From PWND01 sp964601515 (GTDB taxonomy: Bacteria; Bacteroidota; Bacteroidia; Bacteroidales; UBA7960): a stretch of DNA of 26,764 nucleotides. The translations under genes were made by a program, and so were the position numbers. This document shows, piece by piece, positions 1-7,591 of the stretch (position 1 is its first letter; each line of letters opens with the position of its first letter). Location: contig CAZRNU010000030.1 of the NCBI GenBank assembly GCA_964601515.1, positions 1 to 26,764 of the forward strand, read 5' to 3'. The notes under the pieces were generated by a model, which had not been told where the DNA came from, did no database searches, and saw only the letters and a program-made list of their open reading frames with translations.

Positions 1-46
1 TGTTCATTCGACTTCCTAACCATTCTTGTTAAATTTTTCTTATAAA

Positions 47-123
47 ACTATTCACTTACAACTGCCGACTGCCGACTGCCGACTGCCGACTTACGACTTA
101 CGACTTACGACTTACGACTTACC
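47..123. repeat. AGT-anchored heptamer tandem repeat
   Basis: Read on the minus strand, this stretch is a run of 7-base units that each begin with AGT: four copies of AGTCGTA, four of AGTCGGC, then AGTTGTA, AGTGAAT and similar degraded units. On the plus strand the clean core is ACTGCCG four times (61-88), ACTTACG four times (89-116) and ACTTACC once. The array overlaps the last codons and stop of recF. A degraded array of the same design lies at 14672-14720. I see no inverted repeat or coding capacity in it. Confidence 0.9.
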
Positions 124-1211
124 ACCGCATCCTTTACTTCAAATATTATGGTTTCTGTTTTGATTTTGGAAAAAATTTTCTTAATTCTTGGCGCATCAGT
201 ATCTGTTACGAATATTTGTCCGAAAGTGTTATCGCTAACGAGTTTCATTAGTTGAGAAACTCTGCTTTCGTCCAGTTTATCGAAAATGTCATCAAGCAAC
301 ATAAGAGGATTAAAGCCTTTAACTTTTTTGGTAAATGCAAACTGAGCTAGTTTTAAGGCAATTATGAACGATTTTTGTTGTCCCTGACTACCGAATTTTT
401 TCACCGGATAATCATTTACTACAAAATCAAGTTCATCTTTATGAACACCTTTAGTTGTGTATTGAGCAATCAGGTCATTTTTTCTGGCGTTTATCAGGCA
501 ATTCTCAAAACTATCTATCAGCAAATCAGACTTGTATTCAATGCCTACAACTTCGGTAGCCTGAGTAAGAAATGAATAATACTCTGAAAATACAGGCAAA
601 AACTCTTTAAAAAAGTTCTTTCGTTGTTCGAATATATAATTACCATTGGCTACTAGCTGGTCGTCCCATATTTCAAGTGAGGCTTCGTCAAAATGTCTTT
701 TTTCAGCGAAAGTTTTCAGCAGTGTATTTCTTTGCAAAAGAGCCCTTTTATATTGCAGTAAAAAATGCAAGTAATCTTTGTCGTATTGAGATATTACCCC
801 ATCAATAAACTTACGTCTTTCTTCACTTCCCCCAAGCAATAAGTTTGCATCTCCGGGATGCACTAAAACTAAAGGGTAGAGACCAATATGATCAGACAAT
901 CTTTCATAAACTTTTTTGTTTCTCCTGAAAACTTTGTTTTGATTGCGTTTCATTGCGCAGTGTAACTCATCTTTAGTGCCATTTAACTGGTACTCGCCCT
1001 GAATAGAGAAAAAGTCGAAGTTATGATTGATGTTTTGCGAATCAATTGGATTTGAAAAACTTTTACAAAAGGAAAGATAGTAAATCGCATCAAGCAAATT
1101 TGTTTTTCCAGAAGCATTAGCTCCAGTAAAACAGTTCACTTTTGGTGTAAATTCAAGATCTGCTTCCTGATAGTTCTTAAAGTTTATTAATGAAAGATTC
1201 TTAATATACAT
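105..1211 (-). CDS. recF: DNA replication and repair protein RecF
   Basis: RecF is an SMC-like ATPase that binds gapped DNA and, with RecO and RecR, loads RecA at stalled forks. The 368-residue product has the Walker A motif GANASGKT at residues 30-37, the ABC-type signature GSQGQQK near the C-terminus and a Walker B motif ending LLLDD-like (MLLDDIFDKLDE). Length is normal for the family. I start at the ATG at 1211 (MYIKNLSLINF), which fits RecF N-termini; an in-frame TTG lies two codons upstream. A TATTTTTG -7 element sits 17 bases upstream of the start. The last five codons (VSRKS) and the TAA come from the heptamer repeat, so the natural C-terminus has probably been replaced or extended by repeat sequence. 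Confidence 0.96.
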   Translation of the reverse strand: MYIKNLSLINFKNYQEADLEFTPKVNCFTGANASGKTNLLDAIYYLSFCKSFSNPIDSQNINHNFDFFSIQGEYQLNGTKDELHCAMKRNQNKVFRRNKKVYERLSDHIGLYPLVLVHPGDANLLLGGSEERRKFIDGVISQYDKDYLHFLLQYKRALLQRNTLLKTFAEKRHFDEASLEIWDDQLVANGNYIFEQRKNFFKEFLPVFSEYYSFLTQATEVVGIEYKSDLLIDSFENCLINARKNDLIAQYTTKGVHKDELDFVVNDYPVKKFGSQGQQKSFIIALKLAQFAFTKKVKGFNPLMLLDDIFDKLDESRVSQLMKLVSDNTFGQIFVTDTDAPRIKKIFSKIKTETIIFEVKDAVVSRKS

Positions 1212-1227
1212 TGGCAATTGCTTTTCA

Positions 1228-1235
1228 CAAAAATA
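1228..1235 (-). promoter_or_regulatory. Probable -7 element for recF
   Basis: The minus strand reads TATTTTTG, matching the Bacteroidota -7 consensus TAnnTTTG, and lies 17 bases before the recF ATG. No TTTG is found 19 bases further upstream, so only half the promoter is supported. Confidence 0.45.
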
Positions 1236-1344
1236 GTCACATTAAAACACTTTTTTTAATAAATCACAAAATATAAGATGTGATAATAGGTTAATAGTCA
1301 TCATAAAAAATCAAAAAATAAATGCTTTACAAGGCTAATAATTA

Positions 1345-1352
1345 TATTTTTG
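1345..1352 (+). promoter_or_regulatory. Probable -7 element for the M3 peptidase gene
   Basis: TATTTTTG matches the Bacteroidota -7 consensus TAnnTTTG and lies 44 bases before the ATG at 1397. A clear -33 TTTG is not present at the expected spacing. Confidence 0.4.
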
Positions 1353-1396
1353 AAAAGAGCAATCAAACAACTTTTTATAAACCAAAAAGAAAAAAG

Positions 1397-3496
1397 ATGA
1401 AAAGATTATTATTGTTGTTAATTCTAATTAGTATGTTAATGTCGAGCTATGCAATTGAAAATAACCCTTTACTAAAAGAGTTTGATACACCATTTGGAGT
1501 ACCACCCTTTGATCTTATAAAGGAAGAGCACTATATGCCTGCCTTTGAAGAAGCAATGAAGCAACACAAAGCCGAGATTGAGGCAATTATTAAAAACTCA
1601 GCAGAACCGACATTCGAAAATACTATATTGGCTTATGATAATGCCGGTGAATTAATGAGTAAAGTTAGCTCTGTCTTTTTTGGATTAAGAGGTGCTAACA
1701 CAAATGATAAAATGACAGAAATTGCAAGAGAATTAACTCCAAAGCTATCTGCACATAACAATGAAATAAGGCTTAATCAGGAGCTTTTTGATAGAATAAA
1801 GGAAGTATATGACAAAAGAAATCAACTGAGTTTGAATGCTGAGCAAATGATAGTTGTTGAAAAGATATACAGGGATTTTGAACGTGGAGGAGCAGCATTA
1901 CCTGAAAACAAAAAAGTGAGACTAAAGGAGATTAGTGAAAGAATGTCAATGATTTCACTAACCTTAGGAGACAATCTTCTAAAAGAAACAAACAATTTCA
2001 GACTTGTAATTGATAATGAAAAAGACCTTGCGGGATTGCCTGCTCCGGTTATTGCAGCAGCAACAGATGCCGCCAAAACAGCAGGTATGGATGGCAAATG
2101 GGTTATTACACTTCATAATCCCAGTTGGATACCTTTTTTACAAAACTCATCAAGAAGAGACCTCAGAGAAAAAGTATATAAGGCTTATTATATGAGAGGT
2201 GATAATAACAATGAGTTTGATAATAAGGAGTTGTTTGCAGAGCTTATGAAATTAAGACTGGAAATGGCAAAAATCCTTGGATTTAATAATTATGCTGACT
2301 ATTTCCTTGATGTGCAAATGGCTCAAAAACCAGAGAATGTTTACAGCTTTTTAAATCAACTATGGGAACCAGCGTTAGAAAGAGCTAAAAGCGAACTTTC
2401 TCAAATGCAAAGTATAATAGATAGAGAAGGCGGTAAATTTAAACTTGAGTCGTGGGATTGGTGGTATTATGCAGAAAAACTTCGTAAAGAAAAATATGAC
2501 CTTGACGATGCTGAGCTAAAGCCATATTTCTCGATAGAAAATGTGAAAAATGGAAACTTCCTGCTGGCTGAGAAATTGTTCGGATTGCAGTTTGTTAAAC
2601 GTCCTGAAATTCCTGTTTATCATGAGGAAGTTGAAGCTTATGAAGTTCTTGAAGCTGATGGTACACATCTGGCAATTTTATACATCGACCCACATCCTCG
2701 TGCCGGTAAAAGAGGCGGAGCTTGGTGTGGATCATATAGGAGCGGCTCTTATAAAGATGGTGAGAGAATTTCGCCTGTTGTAACTATTGTGATGAATTTT
2801 ACCAGACCAACCGGAGATAAACCTGCCATGCTAACATGGTCAGAAACAAATACTTATTTTCATGAGTTTGGTCATGCTTTGCATAATTTCTTTGCCGAAG
2901 GCCAGTATAAAAGAACTGCCAGAAGTGTTCCAAGAGATTTTGTAGAGCTGCCTTCACAGATATGTGAAAACTGGGCGGGCGAACCTGAGATGCTTAAAAA
3001 ATATGCTTTCCATTACCAAACAGGAGAGCCAATTCCAAGTCAGCTTATCGAAAAAATAAATAAAAGTTCTCACTTTAATCAGGGTTTCAGAACCGTGGAA
3101 TATGTAGCTGCTTCATTTTTGGATATGGATTGGCATACAACCGACTTTTCAAAAACAGATAAAATAGATGTAAATGCATTTGAAAAGTCGTCAATGAAAA
3201 AAATTGGATTGATAGACGAAATAATTCCAAGATACAGAACTACATATTTTAACCATATTTTTGGGACAGGATATGCTGCAGGATATTATGTTTATATTTG
3301 GGCTGGAGTTTTAGATTCAGATGCATTTGCTGCATTTAAAGAATCGGGAGATTTGTTTAATCAAGAACTAGCTGCCAAATTCAGAAAATATATACTTGGA
3401 GGTAATAACCTTTATGAAGGTATGGATGCGTATGTGAGATTTCGAGGAAAAGAACCTGCTATTGATCCGTTACTTGAACGAAGAGGATTGAAATAG
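1397..3496 (+). CDS. dcp: Secreted M3 family peptidyl-dipeptidase (Dcp-like)
   Basis: This is a zinc peptidase of the thimet oligopeptidase/Dcp family (M3), which cleaves dipeptides or short pieces from oligopeptides. The 699-residue product carries the HEFGH zinc motif at residues 489-493, with the third ligand expected at E517 in the conserved segment DFVELPSQ. Starting at the ATG at 1397 gives a clear signal peptide (MKR, a Leu/Ile-rich core, cleavage after SYA at about residue 19), so the enzyme is exported, probably to the periplasm. An upstream in-frame ATG would add 25 lysine-rich residues before the signal peptide and overlaps the promoter, so I reject it. The gene stands alone and ends at a strong terminator. 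Dcp against another M3 oligopeptidase is inferred from length and overall pattern. Confidence 0.93.
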   Translation: MKRLLLLLILISMLMSSYAIENNPLLKEFDTPFGVPPFDLIKEEHYMPAFEEAMKQHKAEIEAIIKNSAEPTFENTILAYDNAGELMSKVSSVFFGLRGANTNDKMTEIARELTPKLSAHNNEIRLNQELFDRIKEVYDKRNQLSLNAEQMIVVEKIYRDFERGGAALPENKKVRLKEISERMSMISLTLGDNLLKETNNFRLVIDNEKDLAGLPAPVIAAATDAAKTAGMDGKWVITLHNPSWIPFLQNSSRRDLREKVYKAYYMRGDNNNEFDNKELFAELMKLRLEMAKILGFNNYADYFLDVQMAQKPENVYSFLNQLWEPALERAKSELSQMQSIIDREGGKFKLESWDWWYYAEKLRKEKYDLDDAELKPYFSIENVKNGNFLLAEKLFGLQFVKRPEIPVYHEEVEAYEVLEADGTHLAILYIDPHPRAGKRGGAWCGSYRSGSYKDGERISPVVTIVMNFTRPTGDKPAMLTWSETNTYFHEFGHALHNFFAEGQYKRTARSVPRDFVELPSQICENWAGEPEMLKKYAFHYQTGEPIPSQLIEKINKSSHFNQGFRTVEYVAASFLDMDWHTTDFSKTDKIDVNAFEKSSMKKIGLIDEIIPRYRTTYFNHIFGTGYAAGYYVYIWAGVLDSDAFAAFKESGDLFNQELAAKFRKYILGGNNLYEGMDAYVRFRGKEPAIDPLLERRGLK

Positions 3497-3502
3497 ATTA
3501 AT

Positions 3503-3540
3503 AAAAAAGAGAGGGAGCAAAACTACTCCCTCTCTTTTTT
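3503..3540. terminator. Bidirectional rho-independent terminator
   Basis: A perfect 9-bp stem (GAGAGGGAG at 3509-3517, CTCCCTCTC at 3526-3534) with an 8-base loop is flanked by an A-run on the left and a T-run on the right. It can stop transcription from the M3 peptidase on the plus strand and from the receiver gene on the minus strand, which converge here. Confidence 0.92.
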
Positions 3541-3553
3541 ATTCTTATAACTA

Positions 3554-3871
3554 TTATACCGCTATTTTGAATGCTTCGTTTTTTATTTTCCCGACAATTT
3601 CAATGCTATCATCTTCATATTCAATCTTTACAAGTCTAGTGTCAGGATACTTAGTTGAAATTGCAAAATCCAACTCTTCTTCATAGTTTTCAATAATCAT
3701 AGGTCCTAATAAAACAACATCATGATCGTTGCTCTTAATTGCTTCTGAAATATCTTTAAATTTTTCTACCGTATTTGTGATAGCTATTTCAGGTTCGTTT
3801 TTAAGCATGAAAACAATACCTTGTAGCATTATATCGCTGTTTTCAATTACTAGGACTTTTATCTGTTTCAT
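3554..3871 (-). CDS. Stand-alone degenerate receiver domain (pseudo-receiver)
   Basis: The 105-residue product has the fold pattern of a response-regulator receiver (KVLVIEN near the start, DVVLLG at 51-56) but no output domain. It aligns without gaps to the response regulator encoded just upstream (4063-4710). On that alignment the acidic pair D10-D11 is E10-N11, the phosphoacceptor D56 is G56, the Ser/Thr at 84 is E84, and translation stops exactly where the conserved K106 should be. It cannot be phosphorylated in the usual way. I start at the ATG at 3871 (MKQIKVLV); six more codons lie in frame upstream. It may be a functional protein-binding pseudo-receiver or a decaying paralogue; the open frame and the terminator after it suggest it is still expressed. 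Confidence 0.75.
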   Translation of the reverse strand: MKQIKVLVIENSDIMLQGIVFMLKNEPEIAITNTVEKFKDISEAIKSNDHDVVLLGPMIIENYEEELDFAISTKYPDTRLVKIEYEDDSIEIVGKIKNEAFKIAV

Positions 3872-4003
3872 GATTTTATACTTTAGCAACTCAAAGTTAA
3901 AATATTGACCCTGCTAAAAACACAGTATTATTACTTGAAAAAAAATTGCGGAAAATCGGAAGTTTTATTGTGGAAACACTGAAACTTGAATAAGTAATTT
4001 GCG

Positions 4004-4035
4004 AAAAAAAGGCTATCTCAATTTTTGAGACAGCC
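4004..4035 (-). terminator. Rho-independent terminator after the response regulator gene
   Basis: On the minus strand GGCTGTCTCA, a 5-base loop and TGAGATAGCC form a 10-bp stem with one G-T pair, followed by a run of seven T. It lies 28 bases past the stop of the response regulator, so the downstream receiver gene probably has its own promoter or depends on readthrough. Confidence 0.88.
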
Positions 4036-4062
4036 TCCTAATGAATAGATTATATGCCGTTT

Positions 4063-4710
4063 TTAAATGTCGATAATCTTACTTTTGATAGCAAATTTGA
4101 TTAACTCAACACTGTTCTTCATATTTGTTTTTTGAAGAATATGATTTTTATGAGATTCGATAGTTCTTACACTAAGGAATAATTTATCAGCAATTTCATT
4201 GTTGTTATATCCTTCGGCAAACAATTGCAAAACTTCAAGTTCGCGCTTTGTAAGTTGAGGAATATTTCCAATAGCTTTTTTCTTTTTGTTAGCGTAATTC
4301 TTTACAATTTCTTCAGAAATTGAAGTGTGAAAATAATTCTTTCCTTTAGCTACTGTTACGATGGCTTCGACGAGTTCATCTGAAGATACATCTTTTGGGA
4401 CATAGCCATCAGCTCCAACATCAATTGCATCAGAAATATTTGTGTAATCAGAATGCATTGATAATATCAGTATCTTAATGTCTGAGAAGTTTCTTTTTAT
4501 TGCAGCTGTAGTTTCAATTCCTGACATAACCGGCATGCTTATATCAAGCAGCATTACATCAGGTGTGATTGTTTTCAAAAGATCGAGAGCTTCTTGTCCG
4601 CTATGAGCAATGCCCACAACTTCAATTTCTTGAGCTCCGCTAAGGAAAAGGCTAATACAGTCAGTTACAAGCTTGTGGTCGTCAACGATTATAACTTTTG
4701 TTTTTTTCAT
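4063..4710 (-). CDS. NarL/FixJ-family response regulator
   Basis: A two-component transcription factor with an N-terminal receiver and a C-terminal LuxR-type helix-turn-helix. In the 215-residue product the acidic pair is D10-D11, the phosphoacceptor D56 (DVMLLDISMP), the switch residue S84 and the conserved lysine K106. The DNA-binding domain spans about residues 152-205 and contains the family pattern LTKRELEVLQLFAEG followed by NNNEIADKLFLSVRTIESH. The start is set by the promoter: the upstream in-frame start at 4770 overlaps the -33 box, while the ATG at 4710 gives the usual MKKTKVIIVDDH N-terminus. No histidine kinase is nearby, so its partner is encoded elsewhere. Its target genes cannot be told from sequence. 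Confidence 0.94.
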   Translation of the reverse strand: MKKTKVIIVDDHKLVTDCISLFLSGAQEIEVVGIAHSGQEALDLLKTITPDVMLLDISMPVMSGIETTAAIKRNFSDIKILILSMHSDYTNISDAIDVGADGYVPKDVSSDELVEAIVTVAKGKNYFHTSISEEIVKNYANKKKKAIGNIPQLTKRELEVLQLFAEGYNNNEIADKLFLSVRTIESHKNHILQKTNMKNSVELIKFAIKSKIIDI

Positions 4711-4740
4711 ATGTTTAGTGGTCCTGGTTTTATGGTTATG

Positions 4741-4771
4741 CAAATTAACAATAACTTTATTTATTTTCAAA
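4741..4771 (-). promoter_or_regulatory. Bacteroidota-type promoter of the response regulator gene
   Basis: On the minus strand TTTG (4771-4768) is followed after exactly 19 bases by TTAATTTG (4748-4741). This is one mismatch from the consensus TTTG-N19-TAnnTTTG. It lies about 30 bases upstream of the chosen ATG and excludes the longer reading. Confidence 0.7.
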
Positions 4772-4879
4772 ATATTTTTGAAATGATGTTTTAAAACTAT
4801 GCTACAAACAGCAAAAAAATGAAGCCTAATTTTGAAAGCATTGATTATCTAGTCATACAAGACAAAATTTCAATTATAC

Positions 4880-5644
4880 CTATATTTCCTTATTTATCAG
4901 TGATGCCGTAGCCTGAGCTGTTGGCACAACCAACAAATCATTTATATTTACGTGTGCCGGCAACTGTGATACAAACAAAATTATGTTGGCTATGTCTTCA
5001 CCAATAAGCGGTTTAAATCCATCATATACTTTATCCGCAGCCTCTTTATTGCCTTTATATCTTACTATGCTAAATTCTGTTTCGGCAGCGCCGGGGCAAA
5101 TTTGAGTTACTTTTATTCCATGCTGTAAAAGATCCATCCGCATTGACTTTGAAATTGCATCTACGGCATGTTTGCTGGCGCAGTAAACATTTCCCTTTAA
5201 ATAAACTTCTTTTCCTGCAATAGAGCCAATGTTTATTATATGACCTGTTTTTCTTTCAACCATCAAGGGCATTATCTTTTTACTAACATACAAAAGTCCT
5301 TTCACATTTGTATCTATCATATTGTCCCAATCTTCGAGAAGTCCTTCGTTTATAGGGCTTAGACCTAAAGATAACCCTGCATTGTTTATAAGAATGTCTA
5401 TATTTTCCCATTCAGTGCCAATAATAGAATCTATTGCATTGCAAACTTCGTTATTGTCCCTGACGTCAAACGTAAGGGATTTTACTTTTATGTTATACTG
5501 GCTTTTAAGCTGATTTTCAAGATTAGCAAGTCTTTCTTTTCTTCTGCCATTAATAATTACAGAATAGCCTGCCGCAGCAAATTTATGCGCACAAGCCTCT
5601 CCAATTCCACTTGTAGCACCGGTTATAAAGACTATTTTTGACAT
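4880..5644 (-). CDS. Short-chain dehydrogenase/reductase (YdfG-like)
   Basis: An NAD(P)-dependent oxidoreductase of the classical SDR family. The 254-residue product shows the cofactor motif TGATSGIG near residue 8, the NNAG segment, a catalytic Ser in IGSIAG and the YxxxK pair in YCASK, and the PG segment that follows. The sequence resembles YdfG-type serine/3-hydroxy acid dehydrogenases, but substrate cannot be read from this. I start at the ATG at 5644 (MSKIVFITG); a longer start at 5686 would place 14 unconserved residues before the Rossmann fold. It is the last gene of a five-gene minus-strand group, 82 bases after the decarboxylase gene, so it may act on the same pathway or simply be a neighbour. 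Confidence 0.93.
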   Translation of the reverse strand: MSKIVFITGATSGIGEACAHKFAAAGYSVIINGRRKERLANLENQLKSQYNIKVKSLTFDVRDNNEVCNAIDSIIGTEWENIDILINNAGLSLGLSPINEGLLEDWDNMIDTNVKGLLYVSKKIMPLMVERKTGHIINIGSIAGKEVYLKGNVYCASKHAVDAISKSMRMDLLQHGIKVTQICPGAAETEFSIVRYKGNKEAADKVYDGFKPLIGEDIANIILFVSQLPAHVNINDLLVVPTAQATASLINKEI

Positions 5645-5726
5645 AAGAATAATTCGTACTTTTAAGTGTTTTACGTAAGAATTCAAAATTAGTTTGAATT
5701 TTTGAATTATAAAGAATTGGATGTAT

Positions 5727-6638
5727 TTATTTTATTAAATATTTTACACCGACTCTTTCGCCCATTTTTACTATGGTTTCGATGTTTTTAGAAGAGTTTT
5801 CAAGAATGTCGTTGTCAATAATTACAGTATTTGGTTGGAATATTTGAATGATTGTAGATGCCCCGAATTCAAAATATCCTTTTTCTTTACCTCTATATGT
5901 TTCCCCCGGTTCTCTGCTGTGTAAATTTATTTTTCCAACAAGCAATGCTCCAACCTCAACATTTATTATTGTTCCGAAGTTTTCTGTTTTAATAAAGCTG
6001 TATTCACGATGATTTTCTGTAAATACATTTCTGCCGGTAGCTAATGAAACAGGATTTACAGAATGCAGGCACCCATTTATTATTTTAGTTTCATTCTGAT
6101 AACCATCATCTATAAAAATAAATCGATGATAGTCGGCCGGTGCTAAGCGATATATAAGGCAAATACCGTTTAAAAAGGGTTCTATTAAATCGTGGCTTCT
6201 AATTAAATTGCTTAGTTTAAATTTGCTGCCTTTTACCGGAATAATTGTTTCTTCAGAAATGTTTAGTGCTAATAATCTTGAATCGGCAGGTGATATTAGT
6301 ATTTCAGGATCTTTACATATAGGTCTTGAGCTGGGTTTTAGCTCTCTTGTGAAAAAATGATTAAAGCTGGTGTATTCCGAAACCGGAAGTGAAATTTCAC
6401 TGGTATCAATACGATATTTTTCAATAAATGGAAAAATCTTTTTTGTTGAGCTTTTCTTTTTATAACTATTGCCAATTAACTTAGATACAAATTTTTTCTT
6501 TAAAAGAATTCCTGAAATTAATCTGCCTAGGAAAGTATTGTAAAAGAAATGCATCTGTTTTTCTTCAAATACTATTTCTTCTTCAATTGAGCTTTTCAGC
6601 CTATTGTATAATAAAATTTTATGGTAGGAGTTAGTCAA
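5727..6638 (-). CDS. psd: Phosphatidylserine decarboxylase, long form
   Basis: A pyruvoyl-dependent decarboxylase that turns phosphatidylserine into phosphatidylethanolamine at the membrane. The 303-residue proenzyme has the expected acid and base (D119 in SPADSRL, H171 in PADYHRF) and the self-cleavage motif FGAST at 259-262, where S261 would become the pyruvoyl group. The N-terminal LYNR segment matches the clostridial-type long form, which supports the TTG start at 6638; the first ATG would begin only at residue 29. The shorter, roughly 220-residue form is the one usual in Bacteroidota, so this type is unexpected. No phosphatidylserine synthase is adjacent. Its neighbours suggest a specialised lipid, so the substrate could be something other than ordinary phosphatidylserine. 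Confidence 0.92.
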   Translation of the reverse strand: MTNSYHKILLYNRLKSSIEEEIVFEEKQMHFFYNTFLGRLISGILLKKKFVSKLIGNSYKKKSSTKKIFPFIEKYRIDTSEISLPVSEYTSFNHFFTRELKPSSRPICKDPEILISPADSRLLALNISEETIIPVKGSKFKLSNLIRSHDLIEPFLNGICLIYRLAPADYHRFIFIDDGYQNETKIINGCLHSVNPVSLATGRNVFTENHREYSFIKTENFGTIINVEVGALLVGKINLHSREPGETYRGKEKGYFEFGASTIIQIFQPNTVIIDNDILENSSKNIETIVKMGERVGVKYLIK

Positions 6639-6660
6639 TCTATTTAGTTTTGATTTAAAT

Positions 6661-7566
6661 TTATTTTATTCCAATTTGAATAATAGAATTTGCAAATATT
6701 ATTAGTAGCAAAACCAAAGAGTAAAATTCTGCAAATGGTCTAAGATTAGACGTTTTGGCGCTTGGACTTATTAAAAATCTAATTGTAACAATTAAATAAA
6801 CTATCAGATTACAAATAATCAGAGAAATAGAAATCGGATTTAGCATCATAACATCATAAAGCATAGTTATTAATACAACACCACAAATTAAAAGCAAAGC
6901 AGGAAGTATAGCTGCAATTCTATATCCGAATATCATTGAATAAGTCTCATATTCATTTTCATTTTCGGGAGCTTTAATTTTTCGCGATAATTCCCAAACG
7001 AGCAGAGGGATCCAGAAAATAATAGCAAGAAAAATATTTTCTTTAGAAAATACCGCTATGTTATATTCAGCATTTGCAATAGAAATAATATAAAAGTTCA
7101 TAATCAAGGCAACAGGATTATGTGAAATCAACGCCAGTATTAAACTTTTGGAAATATATTTACCCAGAAAGAAATATTTAAACATTAGTAAACCGTATCC
7201 AAGCATTAAAAAGAAAGCCAGATGAGCTTTAACAAATATCACATTTGAAACAATCATTATTGTTAAAACCAAAACATTTAGCACAATAAGGTCTTTTTTT
7301 AAAATTTTCCCGGAAGGCAAAGGTCTGCCGGGAAAAAGCTTTAAATCAGTTTTATAATCCTTAAATTCATCAGATATTCTTAAAAACAGAGCAAACAAGA
7401 AAAAAGTAAAAGCGCCAAAAATAGAAGAAGTAGAGATTAAAAAGCCTTCATTACTGTATGGAGCTGTCAGAATAAAATAAAAACTGTAAAAGAACAGTAT
7501 TGATAATACTATTCGAGGTATAACAGGATACATTTCCTTTAAATAAATCCAAATCCTTTTTATCAT
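6661..7566 (-). CDS. UbiA-superfamily membrane prenyltransferase homologue
   Basis: A 301-residue protein with about eight or nine membrane segments. It has a first acidic motif RISDEFKDYKTD (residues 63-74), equivalent to the NDxxDxxxD of UbiA prenyltransferases, followed by FPGRPLPSG. The usual second Asp-rich motif is replaced by an ELSRKIKAPENENE segment (192-204) with ETYS after it. UbiA enzymes join prenyl chains to aromatic, glyceryl phosphate or sugar acceptors; here the acceptor is unknown. The altered second motif marks a divergent subfamily and could mean a different substrate. It sits 22 bases before psd and 25 bases after the GNAT gene, so it is almost certainly cotranscribed with them. 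Confidence 0.78.
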   Translation of the reverse strand: MIKRIWIYLKEMYPVIPRIVLSILFFYSFYFILTAPYSNEGFLISTSSIFGAFTFFLFALFLRISDEFKDYKTDLKLFPGRPLPSGKILKKDLIVLNVLVLTIMIVSNVIFVKAHLAFFLMLGYGLLMFKYFFLGKYISKSLILALISHNPVALIMNFYIISIANAEYNIAVFSKENIFLAIIFWIPLLVWELSRKIKAPENENEYETYSMIFGYRIAAILPALLLICGVVLITMLYDVMMLNPISISLIICNLIVYLIVTIRFLISPSAKTSNLRPFAEFYSLVLLLIIFANSIIQIGIK

Positions 7567-7591
7567 TACGTCAATAATTATATAAAATATT

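Noticed and set aside
4711..4770. Longer N-terminus of the response regulator from 4770
   Set aside because: The first codon lies within the -33 box, and the true receiver start MKKTKVIIVDD begins at 4710.
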